Source: Gautieria morchelliformis (taxonomy: Eukaryota > Basidiomycota > Agaricomycetes > Gomphales > Gomphaceae). From it: a DNA stretch of 64,000 nt. The number at the start of each line of letters is the position of its first letter. The first letter of the stretch is position 1. Under the pieces are notes generated by a model that did not search any database, had not been told where the DNA came from, and saw nothing but the letters and a program-made list of their open reading frames with translations. The translations under genes and the position numbers were made by a program. The stretch covers positions 588,508 to 652,507 of the forward strand of contig WHVA01000004.1 in assembly GCA_015179125.1 (NCBI GenBank), read 5' to 3'. Of this stretch, positions 35,911 through 46,437 are shown piece after piece.

Positions 35911-36329
35911 GGTGGAACTGACCCAAACCAAGCGCCCGTTTGGGATCACGCGAAGGGAGAGCCTCCAGGTTCGAATCCCCCCCCTCCCCATTTGTAGCAG
36001 TAATTACTACAATGGTTCACCCCTCCGATAGGTGTCGATAAGTGTTAGGATTACGAGGCTCCTGGACTTCCACCTGGCATATAAGACCTACTGAAACTGA
36101 CCGGTACTGATATGTATCTAAGGTGATTAGGCATTGTAAACAAACAGGAAGTATCCTATGTTGGTGCCAGCATATCTCTGGCTTACTTCAGTAACTACGA
36201 TACCCTAGCATGTAAAACACTTTGATTACTCTATTCCACATTCCGGGTAGAGACTGCCTATATAGGGCCTGGCCCCAAGGTGGCAGTATAATAAACGGAA
36301 TTCAAAAAAAAAAAAAAAAAAAAAAAAAA
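35911..36329 (+). mobile_element. tRNA-derived SINE, copy 2 (5'-truncated)
   Basis: It is collinear with copy 1 over its whole length but starts inside the A box (GGTGG...), so about 16 bp of the head are missing. The B box GGTTCGAATCC is intact, and the body ends in AATAAA (about 36291) followed by about 26 A. The duplication ATCCCGGCCCGT lies at 35899-35910 and 36329-36340. Most differences from copy 1 are single substitutions. Confidence 0.85.
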
Positions 36330-36340
36330 TCCCGGCCCGT

Positions 36341-37486
36341 ATTCCTCAGACCAGGGTGTCTGACCACTCAACTCTCACAGAGCGCCACGGCCCAGGCACA
36401 TTCGTGTCCCAGGGCACGCGTACCTGCACCCGCTGCCGCCCACTCCCCCCTACCCCGTCCTCCTACACCAGCTCGCCCACCCCAGCACCTACGCGCCCCT
36501 CACCCCACTGCATATGCATGCGCCCCCACGGTTTCCGAGCTCAAGAACGTGTCAGGATTGGTGAAGTTGCCTTATGGTGCATTGGCACTCGGTGCGGAAG
36601 GGATCAAAGATGCTATTACGAACTGTGATGACGCGTATGTTCCATGTTATATGATCCCTCAGATTTTTGGGGCTTATGCTACACAGGAGGAAATCCGACA
36701 TCGAGAATGAATGCCTACCGCCAGATCTCATTGATCCAACGTCAGAAGAAGCTAAGCGCTTCCTCTCCAATCCTACAACACCCTCTTCTGGAGATACTCC
36801 TGTAGTGGGTTCTCACCATTAGTACAAAGTAGCAAACAAAATTAACACCTGCATTGAACTACATACAGTAAGCTAAGCTTGACATTGTTCCCCCCTCAGC
36901 ACCCAAAATGCCAAATAGAAAATGCTTGTTTTATTTGAATTTTTTAGTTCTATGCCCTAGCTATGGTCCACATAGCTTCAGATATGAAATTTCAAGCGAA
37001 TCGGAGGGATATCAAGCAAGATATCGTTGTTCGAGGTTTGCGCGCTAAAACAGAAGCAAATCCGATGCGCGCCTTAGGTACTGCAAATGGGTGTAATTCT
37101 CAAGAACCATTGTAATGGCAGTGAGGTGGTAGCGTTGGGGGAGGGGGGGGGGGGGGGATGTAGAGTGGACATATGCATCTAAAAGGTAGTCTCAATTTGA
37201 TTGAATGAGTGATACATAGACAAGTGTGATCTTCCAAGCATAGTAGTTCAACTAAAGCAAGGATGGAAGGCCCATAACCTGTTGGAATCTGTACCGGCTG
37301 GTCAGATCTAAGTACAGGTGTATCAATACACATATGTAAAAGCAACTAAGTGAGATCACATTACCTCAGTCTCACAGCTGTGTGTGATAGACTGAGGAAA
37401 GGACGCGAACTCCGACATGCGTCTCAAGTACCATGCCAGTGGAGTTGAGTACGCGTATAGGTCACGCTGGCAACTCCAACAGTGAA
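36341..37486. other. No gene resolved; G-run at about 37140
   Basis: A plus-strand open stretch at about 36530-36710 (LPYGALALGAEGIKDAIT...) looks coding but cannot be assigned. A run of G at about 37141-37157 and AT-rich sequence follow up to the copia-2 duplication. Confidence 0.4.
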
Positions 37487-37678
37487 TGTCGGTATGGGCG
37501 CAGTAGTCTAGAGACAAAGAAGCTCAGTGAATGGACAATTCACTGAGGTACGACTAGACATCATTCAACTAATATACTGCCACAGTCAAGCATGACCGTG
37601 GCTACCTAACTACGTGTCCATGCATCGGACACAACCCTGCATTCTCTGCTTACCGGCCTCAACCCTCTAATCCCTACA
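37487..37678 (-). repeat. copia-2 3' LTR (192 bp)
   Basis: Collinear with the 5' LTR except that 111 bp are missing between two copies of a short repeat (GAATGGACAATTCACTGAG). Confidence 0.88.
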
Positions 37679-39330
37679 CTCCCCCTTAAGCAGAACGCAG
37701 GCCTACCAGCGTGTTCATATGCAGTACTTTGTGCCGAGGGAGCCCTTTAGTGAACATGTCAGCCGCCATGTCCGCCGTAGGTACATAGTCAACATGTAGG
37801 AGGTTCTCCCGTACCGACTGGGGTATGAAGTGGTACCGAATATCGATTTGCTTTGTGCGTGGATGATACTCATCGTTCTTGGTTATGGAGATGGCGGAGA
37901 CATTGTCGAGGTGTATGGTGATGGGTTTCGTGAGGGGGCGCGCGATCTCTGCGAGGAACATGCATATCCAGAGGGCCTCCTTTGCAGCATGTGTTGCAGC
38001 AATGTACTTGGCCTCTGTCGTTGAGAGCGCGACAATCGCTTGTTTTTTCAAGCTCCATGAGACAGCGCCGCCACCCATCGTGAAGACGTAGCCGGAAATG
38101 GAGTGCCAGTGTTCTTGCGATGCCCAATCCACATCTGAGAACACCTCGAGCCCTTTCCCTGTTCCTCCGATGACAAGGCACAACTCTTTCATCCCTTTGA
38201 GGTAATGGAAGACCCGTTTAACCACCTCCCAGTGTGGCCTTCCAGGGTTTTGCATGAACTGTGACAGGAATGAGATGGCGAAAGAGATGTCTGGTCGGGT
38301 GCCCAGCACTGCGTACATGAGGGAGCCAATGGCTTCCCTGTAAGGTACACCGCACATATCTTCGAACTGGTGAGGGGTGGAGGGGCATTGGGATAAGGAA
38401 AGCTTGTGGTGGGGGTTGAGTGGAGTGCCGAGCGGGTTAGCGTCCTGTAAATTAAATCTCTCGAGTGTCTTCTGGACATACGCACACTGTGATAGCGAGA
38501 TCGTGCGCAACCCATGGTCCCTCCTCACCTCTATCCCTAGCAGCCAGTGCAGGTCACCCATATCATTGATCTTAAGGAAAGTGCCTTGAACTTGCATATT
38601 GCACCCTTCGTGTTGCCGGCCAATGTAAGGTCGTTGACGTTGACGGTGATGATGAGGGCGTGGTGGCCGGCATACCTGTGGAACACAGCGTGCTTGGTCT
38701 TGCATCACATGAACCCAAACCTGTACATAATGCCGCATAGCATATCGTACCATTCCCTCCCTGACTGTTTCAACCCATATATTGCGCAGTGCAGACGGCA
38801 CATGTAGTGCTCCCTCCCAGGAGCTTCATACCCTTTCAGCTGGCGCATGTAGATCGTCTCCGTGATTGGAGCGTTGAGGTAGGATCCATCTACATCGGTC
38901 TGTTCCAGTTCCCAGTCGTTTCGGGCAGCGATTGTGGCGATGATGCAGATGGCGGAGAGTTTAGCGGTAGGGGAGAATGTTTCGTTATAGTCGATCCCTT
39001 CTATCTGTGAGAATCCTTGTGCGACGAGCCTGGTCTTGTGGGCTATAACCTCTCCGCTAGTGTCGTGTTTGTAGTGAAAAACTAGTTTGCTGCCGATGAT
39101 GTTCGCGTTGTCTGGGGGTTCGATCAGGTCCCAGGTCCCTAGCATCTCATGCTGGGCCAGCTCCCGCTTGATCGATGCGTCCCACAGCGGCCAGTCATTG
39201 TGGGAGGGTGCGTCGGCGACGCTGACCAGGTCGTCTCCCCCGTTGCGTGTCCCCGCTGCCATCAAGTACTCGAGGGGATGACATGTCTCCCCCTCAGTCT
39301 CAGTGGTGGTCGACTCGCCTAGCTCTGTCA
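37679..39330 (-). pseudogene. copia-2 pol: reverse transcriptase and RNase H
   Basis: Read leftward, the RT starts in IGSKLVFHYKHD and LVAQGFSQIEGIDY, then EQTDVDGSYLNAPI with a catalytic Asp, and AIYGLKQSGREWY. Near 38700 the frame changes and the usual YVDD box reads NVND, so the active site is altered. The second long frame (to 37686) carries LGIEV, ALGTRPDISFA, the RNase H DVDWASQEHWHSISGY and LKKQAIVALSTTEAKY, and the closing DMAADMFTKGLP. RT copies the element RNA and RNase H removes the RNA strand. Both segments are well preserved apart from the breaks. Confidence 0.9.
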
Positions 39331-39883
39331 AGACAGCTAGTGCCGTGCCGTCTGTGGGCCGTGGCAGTCCTCACGGGTACGCGGGTGCATTTGCATGACC
39401 CGTGCTGCTGCCTGCGCCGTCAGCAATCCCTCGCATGTACACGAATGGTGGCCCCTGCCCTGCGGTGGGTCAGCTGGTGGATCCGCATCCTCTAACCCTT
39501 CGAGAGGGTCTATTCACGCAGGACCGGTGGTTGCTTGTGGTGGTAGTCCTTGGTCCTGAGGGGTGCTGCTGCTGGTGCCCTGGCTGCCTTGGGTGTCAGA
39601 CTCCCCCTCAGCCAGTGTGTCAGCAGGAGTGATGAGGATGGGGGCGTCAAACATGATGTTACGTTCAACTGTGACGTGGCGGTTCCCGGGCCAGTAAACC
39701 CTGTGCCCCTTCTCTCGTCACTATACCCCATCCACCTCCCCTCGTCAGATCTCGACTCCAGCTTGCTAGCCTGTTCTTTTAGCACAAATATCCTTGTGCT
39801 CCACTCAGGTAAGTCTGTCATATCGGGCTTCATGCCGTGCACCATCTCGTACGGTGTTTTACCGTCAAGTGTGCACGTTGAAG
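39331..39883 (-). pseudogene. copia-2 pol: integrase C-terminus and linker
   Basis: The frame resumes after the inserted LTR with CTLDGKTPYEMVHGMKPD, the conserved end of the copia integrase core, then DEGRWMGYSDERRGTGF. It passes into a Pro/Ala/Thr-rich linker toward the RT, with stops around 39335-39515. Confidence 0.8.
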
Positions 39884-39888
39884 TCCTG

Positions 39889-41787
39889 TGTCAAGATTGG
39901 TTTTTAGGCGTTAATATCGTGTATTAGTGAACACAGCGAATGCCCGAATGACTTGTGCAAATAAGTATGCCGTTCGGCGAATAGGTGAACCAATAAATGT
40001 TCACAAGATAAGAGGGCTGCCCGAGCGGAGCTCACCCTATCTACAGTCGTAGCGAAATAGCCCGTGGCACTTGACGATACAATGTGCAAGGTGTCATGGA
40101 AGGGCTGTCTAAGTAGCGACAATCCCTTCGCCGGCGAAGGTGCTCCTTCGGAGCCCTTCGCCGTCAGCACAGAAAATAGTTCGAAGGCTAAGGTAACGAT
40201 GATGAAGTATGAGAACTCACCAGTGGTGCCTAAGTCCTCTTCTGGTCGAAGATAGAAATCTCCAGGAGAAGGCTCAAGACGATGATCACCACGAGGTCAA
40301 GTTTGCACAAGATGGACAACGTATGATAATTGAACTGGAGAATATACATGCGAATGTAAACTACTTATATCGAATGTTCGTAAGGCATCAGTGAATAGGA
40401 AGGAGGCCGTCGTGAGTCAGGGTTGGATAGGGGTGGGCAGTCATGATACTAAGTAGATGGAATAAACATACAATAGAGTGAGGGAAGTGTGTGAACATAA
40501 AATGACGGAGAGTAAAGGTGGCGAAGGCACTCATGTACAAAACCATGTCTTGAGACCTGCATACATGCTACCCTGCATGGACTCTTCATCTACTGGGTTG
40601 ATCCCGCATGACCTATGGAAGGGACATCCTGCAAACACACTTTGGCCATATGAACACCCAAAGGGGTTGGATTAAGAAGGTGATGGGGTTAGTGATGAAC
40701 CATCATGCCGGGTAAATGGTATCGATCGTAATTTGATGGCGTGCCTGCTGGCGAAATGCATGAGCACCCCTCCCTCCCCATCTTCCTCTCTCCCCATCTT
40801 CCTCTCTCCCCATCTTCCTCTCCTCTCCTCTCCCATCCCATCCCGTCGCACAAAATAGAATAGACCCCACCAGTCAAAGTGTACCCGCTTAGCACTAACA
40901 CTCATTTTCGTACAGGCACCGCACCGCGCCCCGCTCATCGACGCCCCTCCGAACCGCATCCCAGCCGATCTTCCCATCGTGCGTCGCCCACGCCCATATG
41001 CCCACTCGCACAAATCTGCGCCAGAGCCGGCACCTGAGCCCACCCATTAGCCCCTCCCCTTCCCGCCCCGAACACGCAGTCCGGCTCCAGCCGATTTCTA
41101 TTTCTATTATTACTCCATCCAGCAGACTCTTTCATAGGTAGACACGACTTATTGCGGGCTCTTTCGAACGTGCTTCGGGACATGCCTGCACACATTAATT
41201 ATTGTCTATCGGCTTACCATACAGATCCTAATTTCTAAGGGACGTTAGACCAGTTTAGGTCCTCCCTGCCTTAGGGCACATGCTTCAATCTATGACCATG
41301 GCCACTCGCTAGCTACACGCGCTGTAATATCTTACATGAGCATACGACTCAATAGATAAAAATGGATATAAAAAAAAAAAAAATATGTGAGCAGCAAATA
41401 GCGGTTTGGAGAAATGCGAGGAAGGGTGAACGGAGATGACATAGGGGAGAAGTGGTTGAAGTGGAGGGCAAAGCCGAGCGAACAAGGGGGAGGAGTGGCG
41501 AAAGGGGAAATGGGGATAACAAGGTCCAGGAAATACACAAGTCATGACAGTCCGATCATAGGAGCACCATCGAAAGAGGGTTGAGAAGAGGAGGTGATAG
41601 GCCCAGCAATGACTGCCAAGTCAGTTCAGGGACGTTGATCGTGCTTTGACGGCGTGGCCATGGTAAATGGCGCGAACAGCAAGGATCGGTTGCCGAACAC
41701 GGCAAAGGCGATCGGAACGAACACGAAGGTGGAGTGAGAAATGGGAGAACAGAGCATCTGAGTATGGGAAATAAACGCGTCATGACA
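39889..41787 (-). mobile_element. Solo LTR D (long subtype) inside copia-2 integrase
   Basis: Same family as LTRs A-C. It starts TGTCAAGATTGG and ends GCGTCATGACA, with a perfect 5-bp duplication TCCTG at 39884-39888 and 41788-41792. It is 1899 bp, of which about 627 bp are a further insertion plus duplication; the rest (1272 bp) matches LTR B. Confidence 0.9.
40767..41387 (+). mobile_element. Insertion with poly(A) end inside LTR D
   Basis: Comparison with LTR B shows about 621 extra bp between two copies of TGAGCA (40761-40766 and 41388-41393). It begins with a C/T-rich microsatellite (CATCTTCCTCTCTCCC repeats) and ends in ATAAAA followed by a longer A-run (about 41368-41383). A 3' poly(A) and short direct repeats suggest a LINE-mobilised RNA such as a SINE or processed transcript. 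No pol III boxes were recognised. Confidence 0.55.
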
Positions 41788-41792
41788 TCCTG

Positions 41793-43436
41793 TTCTTCAG
41801 CCAGACCACGTGTTGTACTGACTCTGTCCACAGGAACTTGGGTAGGTTCGCTGTGAGGAGCATGGCCCATGCGTGCTCCAACAGTGTCCTGTTCAGGTGC
41901 TCCGACATGCCATTTTCCTCTGGCATGTTGTGTACGGTGAGGCTCCGTACCGTTCCTTCGACTTGAGGTGCGCAGTGAACTCCTCGGATAAGTATTCACC
42001 CCCGTCTGTCTGCAGGCATTTGAGTTTCACGCCATGTTGAGTCTCGACCCAGGCTTTGTACTGCTTATAGCAGCCGAACGCCTCGCTTTCCTTGCCATGG
42101 GTACCAGTACGTCCACCTACGTGATCATCGGTGAAACTGATGAAATATTCCCTTCCGTCATAGCTTTGGGGGTTCACGGGCCCCCACACATCCAAATGGA
42201 CCTTTTCGCTGAACCTGCCCGCTCGCGGTCCCTCCCGCTTCTGCGGGACGGGTTTCCACGTGGGTTTGGCTTGTGCACATGCCGTTCAGAAGCCCGGTTA
42301 GCTCGACAAATTGACGTTGATCCCCGTGATTGCAGCGTCCTGGACAAGTTTCTGTGTGGCCTGGGGGAGATATGCCCCATCTGGCGGTGTAGCTCATCCA
42401 TCGTAAGTGCTTTCCCTGTGGCGTTCGCTGACGCTGCTAACACCTGGTGCTCTACCTTGTAGAGACCGTTCGAGAGTGGGATCTGCCCTAGCAGCATCCC
42501 TCGTGCGTCGTGGATTATGCATTTTTGGTCCTTCAACAGGGCCGAGTAGCCTGCTGCATCGCAGCACATCAGGGAAATCAGTGTGAATGTGTGGTCAGGA
42601 CAGTATAACACGTCCTTTAAGGTGACGTGTGTCGTAGTCTTCCCATTAGGGATCCTGACCCTCATGTTGCCTATCCCAATAGCCTGGAATACCATTTTAT
42701 CCGCGGCATTGATAGCGCGCGGTGTGATCTCTCTGAAGGTGAGGAATCAGTTCCTATTGGGCGACATGTGACCTGACGCACCCGAGTCGTAGACATCAAC
42801 TTCCCATCCTGTCACTGGACTCGTTCCCAGCACGAGCATGGTCCCAGCAAATGTCGCAGTGAATGCAAATTCCTCACCCTCTGCCACTACGTTCGCTGAC
42901 CCGTTCCCCTTCTTGTCCTCATCCTTTTTGTCCTTCTTTTTAGCCTCAGACTGGAAATCGGCCTTCATATGGCCCTTCTTCCCACACTTCCAACATTCCA
43001 TGTCCACTTTGTCGGTTTTCGCGGTGCTGGAGGTGCCACTGTGTGCTGGTGTCTTCCCTCAGCCCTTTGCTGCTGCGAGCGCGTTCCCGCTCGCCTTTAG
43101 TTGCCGCTCCTTGATGGTGAGTCACTCGAATTCATCAACTAATGTGCTGACCACCTGATCGGGCTCTAGCTTGGCCTTTGCGTGTGCTGCGGACATCGTT
43201 ATCGCGTTAATGAGCGAGCAATACGACTTCAAGAGCAAGCCGAGGATGACGGTGACCAGGTCATCATCGGTGAGTCCCGCATTCATCCCTGCGAGTTGCT
43301 CCTGCATCCTCATGAGGGACTCCAGGTGCGTGTGGACGTTCGATTCATCCTCACACTTCAGCTCGTACATGCGGCATCGCATGTCGACCTTGACCGTGAG
43401 TGCCCTTGTCTCATGCCTTGCACATATGGCCTCCCA
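41793..43436 (-). pseudogene. copia-2 gag C-terminus, protease and integrase N-terminal half
   Basis: Read leftward from 43436: Gag (VDMRCRMYELKCEDESNVHTH, then MRMQEQLAGM), a stop after LVDEFE, a zinc knuckle CWKCGKKGHMKADF whose fourth Cys is replaced by Phe, protease YDSGASGHM near 42790, the GAG-pre-integrase block with LHRQMGHISP near 42390, and integrase segments LDVWGPVNPQSYDG (about 42185), LQTDGGEYLSEEF (about 42010) and NMPEENGMSEHLNRTLLEHA with the catalytic Glu. At least three frame changes and several stops interrupt it. The frame ends at the insertion of LTR D. Confidence 0.88.
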
Positions 43437-43441
43437 GACCT

Positions 43442-44826
43442 TGTTTTGGAACCCTTAAGACTTTGGTGTCAGAGCTAACATTTTGGTCTATCAGAACGTG
43501 TCGTATATGAAACTGCAAGAATATTAAACACTACTGTTGTAATGAATAACAAACTATTAGTCTGTAAGTTTGAGGACGACTATCGGGGTCCAAGTATTCC
43601 AAAAAGATAGGAATGGCTTCACAGGAGAGTTTGTAAGTGGACTGACCCGATTAACATCAATGCACTGCAATAAACGAGCGACTAGGTTGAAGAAGTGACA
43701 TGTGAAAGTCACTGAACAGGAAAGTCACTGATCAGTTCGTCTTGGGTATTGGAGCACTAATTGACAAGGAAATCGATTGTCAGACTCACTCTGCAGAATT
43801 TCACCTGGAGTGTTAGTCCGGGTGGCTAAGTAGAAATGCAACTACTTAACTGAGAATTAATACACTAAGTAAGTGTAATAACCCTAGCTGGGGTTAGCAG
43901 CTTAGTAAGCTGTGCAAGCTTGGCAAGTCACACGAGGTACGTGGATAGTAGATAATGATGTATTGGCTGATGAAAGGTGGGCAGTAAGGCCTCCTTTTAT
44001 ATTGTATCTACTATCTATTAATGGACTAGAATGAGTCATGAAGAAATAGGGTAGTGAGTCGTTGAGAAAAAGGGTAGTGAGTCAGAGCATGTGTTGGCCA
44101 ATCGCAGTCCACGAATAGGGTGTGAGTCATGCACTGAGTCACACAGAAATGGGGTAGTGAGTCAGGCATGAGTCATGTCTAAGAATAAGATACACCCTTA
44201 TTCTTAAAGAGGATTAGCTCAACACAGCCTTTCATTGGTAAGAGGCCCCTCAGCCAATGATACGCCAGAGTCCAAGCATGAGTCATGTGCTGAGCCAGGC
44301 TCTGAGTCATGCAGGAGTCATTTCCCTAGTCACAAGACTTTGGACCAATAATACTCCAGCTTGGCAGTGAGTCATGACCCTAATTCTATTTAGGAGTGTA
44401 GTCATGGCACAGCACAGCCTAGCATAGCCTTGTTGCTATGGTAGCATAGGTTGGGCTGTGTTTGTATTGCACAAACTGTGTTGTGGAGGCTTGGGAATAA
44501 ATTGCTATTTCCAGAGTGCTGAGTCCGAACCAGCAGGTTGGCCAGAGTTTGTGGGTGCGTAAGTGTCCACAGGCTCGAGTTCGGGCATCGGAGTGTGAAT
44601 AAGCAGAGTTGTGGATACATGTGGATTCATAACTCTGCTGCAACAGAATAGAAGTGTTTTGAGCCAAAGACTTCGTTAAAAATGGCGAAAAAATGGTAGG
44701 AAATTAGAGGAAGTTTAAATAGTTCATCCCCAATGATAGCAATACCAGTATGCTATATTTTAAGGTCACTATTTCGAAAATACATCGAAAATATTCTGTT
44801 TGCCCAGCAAAGCTAGATCCCATACA
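43442..44826. mobile_element. Solo LTR E2 (TGTTTTGGAACC family) inside copia-2 gag
   Basis: Begins TGTTTTGGAACCC and ends CCCATACA, 1385 bp, with a perfect 5-bp duplication GACCT at 43437-43441 and 44827-44831. Removing it rejoins Gag as ATAKEV-WEAICARH in frame. It contains many GTGAGTCATG-type motifs between about 44030 and 44370. The partial copy E1 (24115-24727) is its closest relative in the window. Confidence 0.85.
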
Positions 44827-44831
44827 GACCT

Positions 44832-45159
44832 CCTTTGCCGTGGCTAGGTTGCGGACTTTGATGAGGACGCTATTGGGGACGGTGGTGAATATCTGTGCCA
44901 TTATTGCTGCCTCACGCTGATTGTAGTCATCCCAGCATTTCTCAAGTTCCTCCAGGTCCTCCTCCTCCTTGTCTGTAAGTACGTGGCCATCAGGGTACGT
45001 CAGGATCGTGTGGGGGATCCGAGCGGTCCCTTCAAGGTGACGCTTCGCACCACGGGTCGCCGCCAGCGTAGCTAACGTCTGGCTTTTCCAGGTGACCCAG
45101 TTCATGCCATCCCTGGCCAGCTTCGGGACGACAAATGACTTGGAGGTGGAGGTAGACAT
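44832..45159 (-). pseudogene. copia-2 gag N-terminus
   Basis: ATG at 45159 follows the 5' LTR by about 25 nt. The frame reads MSTSTSKSFVVPKLARDGMN and continues through WKSQTLATLAA and DDYNQREAAIMAQIF, a typical copia Gag (UBN2-like) start, to the LTR insertion at 44831. This segment itself has no stop. The sequence between LTR and ATG (GGTTATGGGCCCC) is the expected place of the primer-binding site. Confidence 0.85.
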
Positions 45160-45184
45160 TGTGGGCTCTGCGGGGCCCATAACC

Positions 45185-45487
45185 TGTCGGTATGGGCGCA
45201 GTAGTCTAGAGACGAAGAAGCTCAGTGAATGGACAATACACTGAGCATATATTACTACTGTACCTAGAGACGAAGAAGCTATAGACAAGGTGTAAGCTAT
45301 CGCACGTCTCAGTACACAGAAACGGTACGTACCTCAGTGAATGGACAATTCACTGAGGTACGACTAGACATCGTTCAACTAATATACTCCCACGGTCAAG
45401 CATGACCGTGGCTACCTAACTACGCGTCCGTGCGTCGGACGCGACCTGCGTTCTCCGCTTACCGGCCTCAACCCTCTAATCCCTACA
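45185..45487 (-). repeat. copia-2 5' LTR (303 bp)
   Basis: TGTAGGG...CCGACA on the minus strand. It carries 111 bp absent from the 3' LTR, bounded by two copies of CAGTGAATGGACAAT-CACTGAG (about 45225-45246 and 45334-45357). Confidence 0.88.
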
Positions 45488-45682
45488 GTGAACACATGTC
45501 TTATTGGACACATTGACGTACAAAATGACATACATAATATTCCTCATTACGGGCAAACAGAAGAGCGTGGTAGGACCTAAATGAGCTTCGCGTTCGCAGT
45601 GGTAATTATGCACGTCAAAACTTGTCAATCTAGGCTCCGCCAAAGCTCCGCACAGCACTTCGAACCGAACCGAACTGAGTTC

Positions 45683-45745
45683 CTCAATTCTTACAGTTCG
45701 GTTCGTTGCAAAAAAAACTCCGAACGAACCGAACTAAGAATTGAG
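45683..45745. repeat. Long hairpin, arms of about 24 bp
   Basis: Arm 1 (45683-45707, CTCAATTCTTACAGTTCGG...) and arm 2 (45722-45745) are complementary except for a 2-base bulge, with a 14-nt loop containing eight A. The GGTTCG/CGAACC unit is also repeated just upstream (45660-45676). Confidence 0.8.
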
Positions 45746-46154
45746 CAGTACTAGTACGAGGTGAAGCGATTCACATTTCAATCGGCATATATATGAAGAC
45801 ACGCCTCTCTGTATCCTAAGATGAGTCACACCGCACGGATGAAATACCAATAGGGTGACTCCATCAATGAAATTAGTACAAAGTGAATCCCCGTCAGTGG
45901 AAGCACGCATAGAGACCGTCGGGGAAGTCGCTACTGTTCCATGATCGGTGATCCTGATATCGTTAAATACAGGTTCGCTGGTTACATGCTGGTTCTGATA
46001 TCGACCTATTATACATCGTCTCACCTCAACTGTGCATGTAGCCAACTGGAATATTAACTTGAGTTCCACTCTCCACTTGGCAGGCACCGGCAGGGAGTGG
46101 CTGCGCCAACGGAGTTCTCCCCGGTGTTTCCGTCTCGCGTCGCATCAACTAACC

Positions 46155-46235
46155 TTATCCGTCTTCACCGACAATCAGTCAGCCATCGCCTTCTCAAACG
46201 ACAGTAGTATCAATAGCACTTCGCATGCACTGGTA
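46155..46235 (+). pseudogene. Small copia RNase H fragment
   Basis: Encodes VFTDNQSAIAFSNDSSINS, matching the copia-1 RNase H motif near 22345-22400. Only about 80 bp are recognisable; it is a relic of another copia insertion. Confidence 0.6.
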
Positions 46236-46437
46236 TTGATCTGACAGTGCGAAGACCTGGGCTCGATCGCATTCATTGATATGTCCTTACATCAGAGTAA
46301 TATTAGTACATGCATCATTCGCTTCATCGACGTCGTCCACCTCATCTCTTTTCAATTTGCAATTTGAGGATGTTCAAAACTAGGCGTGTTCCTCGCATCC
46401 ACGAAATCCCGCGTGTGACTAGCCACCGACTTCATAG

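Larger units (their letters stand above)
37487..45487 (-). mobile_element. Full-length Ty1/copia retrotransposon (copia-2), with two inserted LTRs
   Basis: A perfect 5-bp duplication GTGAA at 37482-37486 and 45488-45492 frames the element. LTRs start TGTAGGG and end CCGACA on the minus strand. Without the insertions at 39889-41787 and 43442-44826 it is about 4.7 kb, normal for copia. The polypurine tract CTTAAGGGGGAG (minus) lies at 37679-37690. The coding region has frameshifts, stops and altered catalytic residues, so it is inactive. Confidence 0.92.

Noticed and set aside
36222-36710. Plus-strand frame of 162 codons running through the A-run
   Set aside because: The first third is SINE sequence and poly(A) translated as Lys. 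It is not a single gene.
40672-41043. Minus-strand frame of 123 codons, Gly/Arg/Glu-rich
   Set aside because: It translates the CT-rich microsatellite of the insertion in LTR D; not a protein-coding gene.
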